This document shows positions 1-5,403 of a stretch of DNA of 5,403 nt, piece after piece. This DNA comes from Methylocapsa sp. (GTDB lineage Bacteria > Pseudomonadota > Alphaproteobacteria > Rhizobiales > Beijerinckiaceae), in NCBI GenBank assembly GCA_017353815.1, contig JAFMSB010000140.1, forward strand, positions 1 to 5,403, in the 5' to 3' direction. Each line of letters opens with the position of its first letter. Position 1 is the stretch's first letter. Both the position numbers and the translations under genes were made by a program. The notes beneath the pieces were generated by a model, which had not been told where the DNA came from, did not search any database, and was given only the letters and a program-made list of their open reading frames with translations.

Positions 1-188
1 TCGATCACCGCGCGGATGGAGCCCGATATCGCGCCTGAGCCGCGCAGGACCTCCCTCCAATTTTCGGCACGGAGCCAGGCATAATCATCGCTAAGCCTTA
101 CGCCGTGGACGATCCCCTCGACGCGCCCCTTTTCAATCCGCGGAGGCGCCAGGGGCGGTGGGAAAAAGGTCCGGTCAAGCTTGCGCAT
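1..188 (-). CDS. ptrB: S9-family serine peptidase, oligopeptidase B-like (N-terminal fragment)
   Basis: This is the first 62 codons of a gene that reads leftward and runs off the window edge. The start is the ATG at 188-186. The translation opens MRKLDRTFFPPPLAPPRIEK, then reads through HGVRLSDDYAWLRAENWREV (about residues 35-54). A proline-rich start followed by a 'hG..h.DDYaWLR..NW.eVL' block is characteristic of the beta-propeller entry of prolyl-oligopeptidase family S9A, closest to oligopeptidase B (protease II), which cleaves short peptides after Arg or Lys, usually in the cytoplasm. The Ser-Asp-His triad lies in the C-terminal half and is outside the window, so activity cannot be judged. 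The gene is divergent from mucR. The ribosome-binding site is weak (GGGGCC just upstream). The family call is fairly firm; the choice between oligopeptidase B and another S9A member is inference. Confidence 0.72.
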   Translation of the reverse strand, partial: MRKLDRTFFPPPLAPPRIEKGRVEGIVHGVRLSDDYAWLRAENWREVLRGSGAISGSIRAVI

Positions 189-258
189 TTTCGGCCCCGT
201 CGGGCTCCCCGCTTCAAATGGAAAGGTGAGACGGAGGCTTTACGTCTGCCAATCGCGT

Positions 259-285
259 TATTTACGCTGGCGAGGTGCCTTTCAA
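259..285 (-). promoter_or_regulatory. Candidate sigma70-type promoter of the ptrB-like gene
   Basis: On the minus strand a TTGAAA (-35, positions 285-280) is followed after 15 bp by TAAATA (-10, positions 264-259). The leader to the ATG at 188 would be roughly 65 nt. The spacer is shorter than the ideal 17 bp, so the match is only moderate. Confidence 0.25.
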
Positions 286-289
286 CCCC

Positions 290-309
290 TTATTGTTTCG
301 TTTCAATAA
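290..309. repeat. 20-bp AT-rich inverted repeat in mucR upstream region
   Basis: Perfect 6-bp arms TTATTG and CAATAA flank an 8-bp centre, TTTCGTTT. The repeat is followed by a T-run at 312-318. The stem is too AT-rich to act as a terminator, and no gene ends nearby on the plus strand. An operator or nucleoid-protein site is more likely, possibly for MucR itself, but this is unproven. Confidence 0.35.
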
Positions 310-455
310 AGTTTTTTTCTTTGCTAGTTGCGCAAGGCAAGCTTTCCTCGTAGAAGGTCTAGAATTTTTTGATAGTTGATTCGCAACAATGCCGAAAAGA
401 GCTTGTCTCCTGGCGGTCTTGCGACAACGTAGCTGAAATAGCGGTGGCTATTGAA

Positions 456-470
456 CCCGTATACTACGGG
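456..470. promoter_or_regulatory. 15-bp palindrome over a -10 candidate upstream of mucR
   Basis: CCCGTA-TAC-TACGGG is a perfect inverted repeat with 6-bp arms, ending 31 bp before the mucR ATG. It contains TATACT (460-465), a good -10 hexamer match in the right place for a short mucR leader. No good -35 hexamer lies 16-18 bp upstream, so the promoter may depend on an activator or may be misplaced. A palindrome over a -10 box is a classical repressor position. Confidence 0.35.
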
Positions 471-501
471 CAGCAGCTTTTACTCTCGGATGCGGGGCGC
501 T

Positions 502-918
502 ATGAGCGAAACCACAGGTTCCAGCAATTTTATCGAGTTAGCAGCCGATATCGTGTCGGCTTATGTCAGCAACAATTCGGTTCCGGCGAATGATCTGCCG
601 TCCCTGATCAGCGATGTGCATGCCGCGTTACTGCGAGTCACATCGGGGGGAATAAATGTGGCCTCCGAGGCCCCCAAGCCCGCCGTGCCTGCAAAGAAAT
701 CAATCACCAAGGAGTATATTGTCTGTCTCGAGGACGGGCGGAAATTCAAATCGCTGAAACGCCATTTGCGCACCCAATACAATATGTCGCCGGACCAATA
801 CCGGGAGAAATGGGGACTTCCGCCGGACTATCCCATGGTCGCGCCGGATTACGCCAAGGCGCGCTCCAATCTTGCCAAGCAGATGGGCCTTGGCCAGCAA
901 CGCCGCCGCAAGCGGTAA
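502..918 (+). CDS. mucR: Ros/MucR-family transcriptional regulator
   Basis: The product is a 138-residue DNA-binding regulator, the usual MucR length. The N-terminal part (about residues 8-48) is the family's helical oligomerisation region, followed by a Pro/Ala/Lys-rich linker. The Ros-type finger and its basic surroundings follow (residues about 66-130): [20 protein letters not shown], then [20 protein letters not shown] and [20 protein letters not shown], with a basic tail RRRKR. In Ros the zinc ligands are Cys-X2-Cys-X9-His-X4-His; here the equivalents are Cys75, Asp78, His88 and Tyr93, so two classical ligands are replaced. MucR proteins control exopolysaccharide, motility, symbiosis or virulence and cell-cycle genes. 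I chose the ATG at 502 (MSETTG) because it fits homologue length; in-frame TTG 451 and ATG 490 lie upstream, and 451 would run through the palindrome. The ribosome-binding site is weak. Confidence 0.93.
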   Translation: MSETTGSSNFIELAADIVSAYVSNNSVPANDLPSLISDVHAALLRVTSGGINVASEAPKPAVPAKKSITKEYIVCLEDGRKFKSLKRHLRTQYNMSPDQYREKWGLPPDYPMVAPDYAKARSNLAKQMGLGQQRRRKR

Positions 919-1493
919 AACGTGCGGCAACAAGGCCCAAAGCACTCACTCCATCCGGCAGAAATTGCGGGTTGTGCGGGCTGCTTATTGGTTGGGTAGG
1001 GGCGGGGGAGCCAAAGCGCCCGCAGCCATCAAAGTCAAATATGCAATGTGCAGTTCTCGCTTGCGCAACGCGATAGAGCGCAAGACCCCATTCGCCGGCC
1101 CCTGCTCTTTAATTTCCGCCGGTGCCGCATGAACCCGGAAACGAGCGCATCGCGGTTTGCGAACTCCTCGCCATTCCAGGCAATGAGCAGCTTGCGTCAA
1201 GCCGATGGCGGGATTTTTCCAAGACCTTCCAAATACTCTTTTTATCAAGGACCGGAACTACGTCCAGCTTGGCCGCAAATCTCAAAAGACCGTTAGAGCT
1301 ATGCCGCAATTGAGCCATTTTCAAAGGCTTTGCTTTGCGCGCTCCCAATTAGCGTCGGCTCGCCAGGGTCGGCCACAAATTGCTGGCCGGGGCGCCATCT
1401 CAATCGCTTTAACGAGTCTTGAGTGGCCTGGGGCTTGTGGGCAAAATTAGCCTCGCAATCTTCGGCGGCCGCTGGCGGGAAATAGCCATCGAA
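919..1493. other. Long gap with no recognisable gene, between mucR and the M23 gene
   Basis: About 575 bp. Open frames up to 88 codons occur on both strands but overlap each other. Their translations show no domain, signal peptide or membrane segment I recognise, and none has a clear ribosome-binding site. No clear terminator follows mucR. A 7-bp complementary pair, TGCGGGC near 973-982 and GCCCGCA near 1018-1026, has too long a loop to trust. The region should hold the promoter of the M23 gene, but I cannot point to a good -35/-10 pair. A decayed gene or a small RNA cannot be excluded. Confidence 0.5.
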
Positions 1494-3515
1494 ATGTCAA
1501 CCGGCGGGCTCGGCGAAATTAAAAATTTTGGAATATACTTATCCATTTCGCACCTGCGCGGCGGCAACGATTTCGGCCTCGACCCAGCAATCGAGACAAA
1601 TGGACCCCGGGCGGCCGCTGCGGACCGGCGCCGCGTATCGCTGCGCTGGCTATCGGGTACTTTTCTTACGGGAATTTCGGGAGCTGGCCTGATTGGGGCC
1701 GCGATTTACGCGGCTCTCGGACAACATGCCTATTTTGCCGAGCCGCCTGCGCTTGCGCTCGCGCAGCGAAGAGAGGTCACTCTCGATTTCGGCGTCAATC
1801 CGCGCAAAAGCGATCGCCTTGTCAAGGCCGTCGATATCACCGCCGCAAAGCAGCGTTTTCAAGCGCAAACAGTGATCCGGACTGGCGATAAAGAGGCCGT
1901 CAAGGTCCACAATTTTGTGCACATTCAAACATCGCTGATTTTGGCAGACATTGGCCTTTCCGAGGAGGTCCCCCCCTATAATCCGCTCAAAGTTCTCGCC
2001 GACGCGCGCGCGCCTACCGATGCGGCACAGGAGCCGGCTCAGGATGATGCCGAGGTCATGATGTCCACGCGCGACTTGGGAAACGAGCCATTTTCGGCCT
2101 CCGGCCAGCTATCAATTGAGGAGGTGCAGGCCCAAGTCGCCGAGCAGGTCAAGAACACGTTGCCAGCAGCCAAAAAACCGCTCCCCCTGCCGCCGCAACT
2201 CCTTCTGATGCGCACGTCCCGGGCAAATCTTCCGGGCGTTCTTGCCTATGCCAATCCTTCCGAGCAGATCTCGACGGCCTCGTTCTCTCAGATCGAGGTG
2301 CGGATCGTCCCCGAAAACGTCACAACTGTCGGGCGCTCGGCCAAAACCCCGGAAGCGACGCAAATGGAGGAACGGCTCGTGACCGTGCGGCACGGCGAGA
2401 CAATTGAGACTGTGCTTTCAGCTGCAGGGCTCACAAAGGAAGCAATTGCCAATGTGATCGGGGCTTTTGGCCCCGCGCGCGGCGATGCGGCGGTGCCGGA
2501 GGGGGCGCGTCTCAAACTTCTCTTTGCCGACGTCGATGGTTCGGGCGGCAGCATGACCCTAGCCCGGCTTTCGGTCTATTCGGGCGATACTTTGGAGGCG
2601 AATATTGCGATCAATGATCGCGGCGCCTATGTGCGGGTCACGCCGCCGCACCACGCCGCCAAACGCCAGAGCGAGGAAGAAAGCGACGAGAGCGATAATT
2701 CGAACGCACTGCGGCTTTATGATTCGTTTTATGAGACCGCACTCAAGCAAGAGATTCCGCGGCCGGTTATCGACGAGCTCGTCCGGATTTTCGCCAATGA
2801 TGTTGATTTCCAAAGAGGCGTGAGCGCAGGCGACTCCTTCGAGGTTCTTTATGATGGAAGCGAAGAGGGCGAAGCCCACAACCAGCTGCTCTATGCCGCA
2901 ATATCCGCGCGCAACGAAACCTTCCGCTACTACCGCTTCCAGGCACCGGACGATTCGCTTGTTGACTATTATGACCAAGACGGCCGGTCGACGCGCAAGT
3001 TTTTGGTCCGCATGCCCCTTGTCGGGGGCCGCTTCACTTCCGGCTTTGGCATGAGGTTTCACCCCATCCTCGGATATGCCCGCCCGCATATGGGTGTTGA
3101 TTGGGCTGCGCCCATCGGAACGCCCATATTTGCTGCCGGCAATGGCACGATCATTAAAGCGGAATGGGACTCAGGCTACGGCCGACGAATCGAGATTCAG
3201 CACGCAAACGGATATATCACGACCTACAATCATTTATCCGGCTTCGCACGCGGCGCAAAGGAAGGCGCGCATGTGCGGCAAGGCCAGGTCATCGGATATC
3301 TTGGCCAGACGGGGTTAGCGACAGGCCCGCATCTGCATTATGAAATTGTGGTGAATGGACATTTTGTCGATCCGATGCGTGTGAAGCTTGCCCGCACGCG
3401 ACAATTCGACGGGCGCTTGCTTGCGGCTTTCAGGCGCGAGCGTGACCGAATCGATGCCCTAGTTCAGAAGGCAACCGGCGCACCTATCGTCGCCGCGGCA
3501 GCAAGCCAGCCATAA
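1494..3515 (+). CDS. Membrane-anchored M23 family metallopeptidase (peptidoglycan endopeptidase)
   Basis: From the ATG at 1494 the product has 673 residues. A short cytoplasmic N-terminus with a basic DRRR patch precedes one transmembrane segment (about 52-75), so most of the protein should be periplasmic. A long, low-conservation region follows, then a LysM/OapA-like segment starting MEERLVTVRHGETIETVL (about 291-345), an acidic stretch SEEESDESDNS, and a second MepM-like domain from LYDSFYET (about 408-460). The C-terminal LytM/M23 domain (about 515-630) is complete: GMRFHP, H532-x3-D536 (HMGVD), H580 in YNHLSG, and H613-x-H615 in GPHLHYE. The known roles are zinc binding by H532, D536 and H615, with H580 and H613 in catalysis. 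The enzyme should cut peptide cross-links in murein during growth or division, like E. coli MepM. The start is uncertain: TTG 1419 would add 25 residues, and the ribosome-binding site for 1494 (GGCGGGA, 13 nt away) is poorly spaced. Confidence 0.9.
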   Translation: MSTGGLGEIKNFGIYLSISHLRGGNDFGLDPAIETNGPRAAAADRRRVSLRWLSGTFLTGISGAGLIGAAIYAALGQHAYFAEPPALALAQRREVTLDFGVNPRKSDRLVKAVDITAAKQRFQAQTVIRTGDKEAVKVHNFVHIQTSLILADIGLSEEVPPYNPLKVLADARAPTDAAQEPAQDDAEVMMSTRDLGNEPFSASGQLSIEEVQAQVAEQVKNTLPAAKKPLPLPPQLLLMRTSRANLPGVLAYANPSEQISTASFSQIEVRIVPENVTTVGRSAKTPEATQMEERLVTVRHGETIETVLSAAGLTKEAIANVIGAFGPARGDAAVPEGARLKLLFADVDGSGGSMTLARLSVYSGDTLEANIAINDRGAYVRVTPPHHAAKRQSEEESDESDNSNALRLYDSFYETALKQEIPRPVIDELVRIFANDVDFQRGVSAGDSFEVLYDGSEEGEAHNQLLYAAISARNETFRYYRFQAPDDSLVDYYDQDGRSTRKFLVRMPLVGGRFTSGFGMRFHPILGYARPHMGVDWAAPIGTPIFAAGNGTIIKAEWDSGYGRRIEIQHANGYITTYNHLSGFARGAKEGAHVRQGQVIGYLGQTGLATGPHLHYEIVVNGHFVDPMRVKLARTRQFDGRLLAAFRRERDRIDALVQKATGAPIVAAAASQP

Positions 3516-3522
3516 GACGCCG

Positions 3523-3535
3523 GCCCGCTCCGGGC
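3523..3535 (+). terminator. Small GC hairpin after the M23 gene
   Basis: GCCCG-CTC-CGGGC is a perfect 5-bp stem with a 3-nt loop, 8 bp after the TAA of the M23 gene. No T-run follows on the plus strand, so it is a weak terminator candidate or only a 3'-end stabilising hairpin. Confidence 0.25.
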
Positions 3536-3691
3536 GGACGGATCATCGCGCGCGAAGCACGCAGCGGCCCTTCCCCGCAAGACATTTGTTCCAGGGCCTC
3601 GCGAAATCTCTGAGACGGAGGGTTGTTTGCCAAACATCTGCGCCCCCGCCCGCAAGTACATGGGCCGTGCCACATCCATGTGCAAACGAAA

Positions 3692-3704
3692 AGGGGCCGC
3701 CCCT
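3692..3704 (-). terminator. Candidate rho-independent terminator of ctrA
   Basis: Read leftward, AGGGG-CGG-CCCCT forms a 5-bp GC-rich stem with a 3-nt loop, immediately followed by TTTCGTTT (the stem's last T plus these gives TTTT). It lies 50 bp past the ctrA stop codon. The stem is short and the T-run is brief and interrupted, so the efficiency is uncertain. Confidence 0.4.
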
Positions 3705-3724
3705 CCCTCACCAAACGCAGGATT

Positions 3725-3737
3725 GGCGCGCGGCGCC
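3725..3737 (-). terminator. GC hairpin just past the ctrA stop codon
   Basis: GGCGC and GCGCC form a perfect 5-bp stem around a 3-nt loop, 16 bp beyond the ctrA stop codon. It has no T-run on the minus strand, so it may be a 3'-end protecting hairpin that works with the one at 3692-3704. Confidence 0.25.
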
Positions 3738-3753
3738 TTCCATTAACCAGCCG

Positions 3754-4455
3754 TTAGGCGGTAATTCGCGCATCCTCGTCGCTCGGCTCGCGCAAGACAT
3801 AGCCGCGCCCCCAAACAGTTTCGATGTAACTGCGGCCCTCGCTTGCATTGGCAAGCTTTTTGCGCAGCTTGCAGATAAAGACGTCGATGATTTTGAGTTC
3901 AGGCTCGTCCATGCCGCCGTAAAGATGGTTCAGAAACATTTCCTTGGTCAGTGTCGTACCTTTACGCAGAGAAAGCAGCTCAAGCATCTGATATTCTTTG
4001 CTAGTCAGATGGACTCGCGCGCCCGCGACTTCGACGGTCTTCTGATCAAGGTTGACCACGAGATCCCCCGTCACTATGACGGACTGGGCGTGGCCTTTCG
4101 AGCGCCGGACAATGGCTTGGATTCGCGCCACAAGCTCATCCTTGTGGAACGGCTTCGTCAGATAATCATCCGCACCGAACCCCAGTCCTTTGACCTTGTC
4201 CTCGATCGCCGCAAGGCCTGAAAGAATAAGTATTGGAGTTTTGACCTTGGCTACACGCAACGTGCGCAATACTTCATAGCCCGAAATGTCGGGCAGGTTC
4301 AAATCTAACAATATAATGTCGTAGTCGTAGAGTTTTCCGATTTCGATGCCGTCTTCGCCAAGATCGGTCGTGTATACGTTAAAATTCTCCGACTTGAGCA
4401 TCAGTTCAATGCTTTGCGCCGTCGCGCTATCGTCTTCAATAAGTAAAACGCGCAT
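3754..4455 (-). CDS. ctrA: Cell-cycle response regulator CtrA (OmpR/PhoB type)
   Basis: The product is 233 residues, matching alphaproteobacterial CtrA (about 231-232). The N-terminal receiver domain opens [20 protein letters not shown], with acidic-pocket residues E7, D8 and D9, phospho-acceptor D51 in [10 protein letters not shown]79 in LILSG, and K101 in YLTKPF. The C-terminal winged-helix domain (about 125-222) contains [12 protein letters not shown], the recognition segment around [16 protein letters not shown], and the closing [13 protein letters not shown]; this stretch is nearly invariant in CtrA. CtrA is activated by the CckA-ChpT phosphorelay, binds TTAA-N7-TTAA sites, and controls replication initiation, division, DNA methylation and flagellar genes. 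The start at 4455 matches the conserved family start; an upstream in-frame ATG at 4551 would add 32 non-conserved residues. GGGAC sits 5 nt before the start. The gene is divergent from fliJ and has an unusually long upstream region. Confidence 0.97.
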   Translation of the reverse strand: MRVLLIEDDSATAQSIELMLKSENFNVYTTDLGEDGIEIGKLYDYDIILLDLNLPDISGYEVLRTLRVAKVKTPILILSGLAAIEDKVKGLGFGADDYLTKPFHKDELVARIQAIVRRSKGHAQSVIVTGDLVVNLDQKTVEVAGARVHLTSKEYQMLELLSLRKGTTLTKEMFLNHLYGGMDEPELKIIDVFICKLRKKLANASEGRSYIETVWGRGYVLREPSDEDARITA

Positions 4456-4542
4456 GAGAGGTCCCAGCCTTCCCCCGTCGGTCCGCCTAGCCGGCGCGCG
4501 ATCTCGCAGAAGCACCCCAGCGCGGCATTTGCCGGCCGCCCT

Positions 4543-4589
4543 GAGTGTCACTCGCTACGAATTTCGTAACCTTAACGGGCATTGGTTAA
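4543..4589. promoter_or_regulatory. Three tandem inverted repeats upstream of ctrA
   Basis: Within 47 bp there are GAGTG-T-CACTC (4543-4553), TACGAA-T-TTCGTA (4556-4568) and TTAAC-N8-GTTAA (4572-4589); all arms are perfect. The last contains two TTAA half-sites resembling CtrA's, but with 10 bp between them instead of 7, and in opposite orientation. A weak promoter candidate for ctrA overlaps it: TTGTTA (4592-4587), 17 bp, TTACGA (4569-4564). The group starts 88 bp upstream of the ctrA start codon. Confidence 0.4.
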
Positions 4590-4778
4590 CAAAATTATTC
4601 CTGACAGAAGCCACCAAAACCGCATTATTCCCGCCTTGGCCGGGTGATTCGTTTGGCAGCCTTCCGTCCTTGGGAACCATGGCAAATGAAGCTTGCGCGA
4701 CGACGGAGCGCCGACGTGCCGGATTCAGGTCCTCGTCGCCCAAAAGCAGCGGCCTAGGCCGAATCGGAGCAGCCAGCA

Positions 4779-4813
4779 ATTATAACCGCAGATCGCGCCT
4801 CGAAAAGAGATTC
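4779..4813 (-). promoter_or_regulatory. Candidate distal ctrA promoter with GANTC at the -35/-40 edge
   Basis: On the minus strand a perfect TATAAT lies at 4784-4779. Seventeen bp upstream is CTTTTC (4807-4802), a poor -35, and directly beyond it GAATC (4813-4809), a CcrM-type GANTC site. The predicted start point near 4772 would leave a leader of about 317 nt before the ctrA ATG. In Caulobacter crescentus the ctrA P1 promoter carries a GANTC at its -35 region and fires when hemimethylated. The similar geometry here is suggestive but not proof. Confidence 0.4.
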
Positions 4814-4832
4814 GCCGGGAAGCGCACAAGTA

Positions 4833-4851
4833 ACGAAAGGGCAACTTTCGT
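4833..4851. repeat. 19-bp inverted repeat between ctrA and fliJ
   Basis: ACGAAAG and CTTTCGT are perfect 7-bp arms around a 5-bp centre, GGCAA. The repeat lies between two GANTC sites and just upstream of the candidate distal ctrA promoter. It has no T-run and no gene ends here, so an operator for a dimeric regulator is likelier than a terminator. Confidence 0.35.
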
Positions 4852-5001
4852 GCGGCAGAGTCAACCGTCGCCATAACAACCTGGCCTTGAGGCAATCTCA
4901 GATAGCGCACTAAGCTCGCAGGCAGGGAGCAGGCGGCGGGCAGAAAGACGGACCGGTATCTGGCGGCTTTATATGGTTCGACTTGAATTTGGGGTAAAAG
5001 A

Positions 5002-5346
5002 ATGAGGTTCCGGGACTCGCTTGCACGTTTGCGCAGCTTCCAGATTGATGAAACGCAGCGGCGAGTCGCACAGCTTGAGGCGATGATCGCCGAATTCTCG
5101 AGGATGGCGCGGGACCTCGAGCGCGAAATAGCCACCGAAGAGCAAAAGGCCGGAATTTTCGATATCGCTCATTTTGCCTATCCGACCTATGCACGCGCCG
5201 CGCGCACGCGCCGGGACAACCTTCAGCGGTCGGCGGAGGAGCTTACTGCTCAGCTTGAGGAGGCCCGCCAATTCCTCGAGGAAGTGCTTACGAGCCCTGC
5301 CAGGGATCCAGGCGGCGGATCGAATACAGCGACCTTCGCCGGCTAG
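5002..5346 (+). CDS. fliJ: FliJ-like flagellar export protein
   Basis: The product is 114 residues. It is charged and predicted to be mostly coiled coil: MRFRDSLARLRSFQIDETQR is followed by VAQLEAMIAEFSRMARDLER, EEQKAGIFDIAHFAYPTYAR and AARTRRDNLQRSAEELTAQL. This order, including the central 'AGI.D..HFAYPTYA.AA..RRDNL' block, matches the rhizobial FliJ type. FliJ is a soluble chaperone and stalk of the flagellar type III export ATPase complex (FliH-FliI-FliJ). GGGG at 4991-4994 gives a well-spaced ribosome-binding site. Homologues as I recall them continue their Glu/Lys-rich helix further, to roughly 135-140 residues. Here the end turns into a Gly/Ser/Thr-rich tail after about residue 95, so the C-terminus may be shortened or frameshifted. 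No fliI lies beside it in the window. Confidence 0.8.
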   Translation: MRFRDSLARLRSFQIDETQRRVAQLEAMIAEFSRMARDLEREIATEEQKAGIFDIAHFAYPTYARAARTRRDNLQRSAEELTAQLEEARQFLEEVLTSPARDPGGGSNTATFAG

Positions 5347-5403
5347 ATCCGTTATGCTCAAGCCGTTTTTGCGCTCCGCGGGCGCTTGTCCGGCAAGAGG
5401 GCG
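5347..5403. other. Right-end sequence, nothing assignable
   Basis: These 57 bp follow the fliJ stop codon. An ATG at 5354 opens a frame to the window edge (MLKPFLRSAG...), but it has no ribosome-binding site and is too short to judge. I see no clear terminator. Confidence 0.4.

Larger units (their letters stand above)
189..501. other. Divergent intergenic control region between ptrB-like gene and mucR
   Basis: This stretch of 313 bp has no credible gene; the open frames in it lack recognisable protein features. From about 250 to 400 it is clearly more AT-rich than the flanking genes and includes a run of seven T at 312-318. It must carry the promoters of two divergent genes. AT-rich DNA of this kind is the typical target of Ros/MucR proteins, which bind with little sequence consensus and often repress their own genes, so MucR autoregulation here is a reasonable inference. 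Confidence 0.6.
3516..3753. other. Convergent intergenic region between the M23 gene and ctrA
   Basis: This 238-bp stretch separates two convergent genes and shows no credible coding signal. It holds several short GC-rich perfect inverted repeats, listed separately, which fit transcription termination from one or both sides. Confidence 0.55.
4646..4862. promoter_or_regulatory. Cluster of five GANTC (CcrM-type) sites
   Basis: GANTC motifs lie at 4646-4650, 4722-4726, 4761-4765, 4809-4813 and 4858-4862. In random sequence about one is expected in 217 bp. A sixth lies inside the start of fliJ (5014-5018), and I saw none in the remaining intergenic DNA on either side. GANTC is the methylation target of CcrM, which in alphaproteobacteria links transcription to the replication stage, often through GcrA. 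No ccrM gene is in the window. Confidence 0.5.
4456..5001. other. Long divergent regulatory region between ctrA and fliJ
   Basis: This 546-bp stretch lacks a credible gene; open frames reach into it from both sides, but they are antisense or out-of-frame shadows of ctrA and fliJ. It carries the controls of two divergent genes: three neighbouring palindromes near ctrA, a promoter candidate with a perfect TATAAT, five GANTC sites and a hairpin-forming repeat. For fliJ the only -10-like string is TATATG at 4970-4975, without a matching -35. Confidence 0.6.

Noticed and set aside
290..318. Inverted repeat plus T-run as a rho-independent terminator
   Set aside because: The stem has only one GC pair per six, and no plus-strand gene ends upstream of it.
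105..353. Plus-strand 82-codon frame
   Set aside because: Its first part is antisense to the S9 peptidase N-terminus, whose family motif is clear, and the rest runs through AT-rich control DNA.
1048..1348. Several overlapping open frames on both strands that might be small genes
   Set aside because: The translations show no recognisable domain, hydrophobic segment or ribosome-binding site, and they conflict with one another.
2559..3089. Long minus-strand frame of 176 codons inside the M23 gene
   Set aside because: It is a shadow of a gene with complete M23 motifs; high GC codon bias keeps the antisense frame open.
3743..3757. TTAA-N7-TTAG, a 7-of-8 match to the CtrA box
   Set aside because: It overlaps the ctrA stop codon in a convergent gap, where no promoter is expected. 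A near match of this size can occur by chance.
3586..4221. Plus-strand frame of 211 codons antisense to ctrA
   Set aside because: ctrA on the other strand is unmistakable, and the plus-strand protein resembles nothing I know.
5354..5403. Possible start of another gene after fliJ
   Set aside because: Only 16 codons are visible, with no ribosome-binding site and no recognisable motif.

Overview
The window suggests an alphaproteobacterium of the Hyphomicrobiales (Rhizobiales) type. The reasons are a Ros/MucR-type regulator, a full-length CtrA cell-cycle response regulator, a FliJ-like protein next to ctrA, moderately high GC, and GANTC motifs clustered upstream of ctrA. Beijerinckiaceae or methylotroph relatives feel plausible from the protein texture, but that is an impression, not a demonstrated placement.

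Layout from left to right. (1) The N-terminal 62 codons of an S9-family oligopeptidase B-like serine peptidase, on the minus strand and cut by the left edge (1-188). (2) A 313-bp divergent control region with AT-rich DNA and two inverted repeats. (3) mucR on the plus strand (502-918). (4) About 575 bp with no gene I can recognise (919-1493). (5) A large membrane-anchored M23 peptidoglycan endopeptidase on the plus strand (1494-3515). (6) A 238-bp convergent gap with GC hairpins. (7) ctrA on the minus strand (3754-4455). (8) A 546-bp divergent regulatory region holding palindromes, a promoter candidate with a perfect TATAAT, and five GANTC sites. (9) fliJ on the plus strand (5002-5346), followed by 57 bp that I cannot assign.

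How the genes may work together. MucR and CtrA are both global regulators tied to cell cycle, envelope and motility in alphaproteobacteria. The M23 enzyme remodels peptidoglycan, and FliJ is a flagellar export chaperone. The block therefore looks like a chromosomal cell-cycle/envelope/motility neighbourhood rather than an accessory island. I see no mobile element, CRISPR array, tRNA or rRNA. I found no convincing new system. The most interesting part is the regulatory DNA between ctrA and fliJ.
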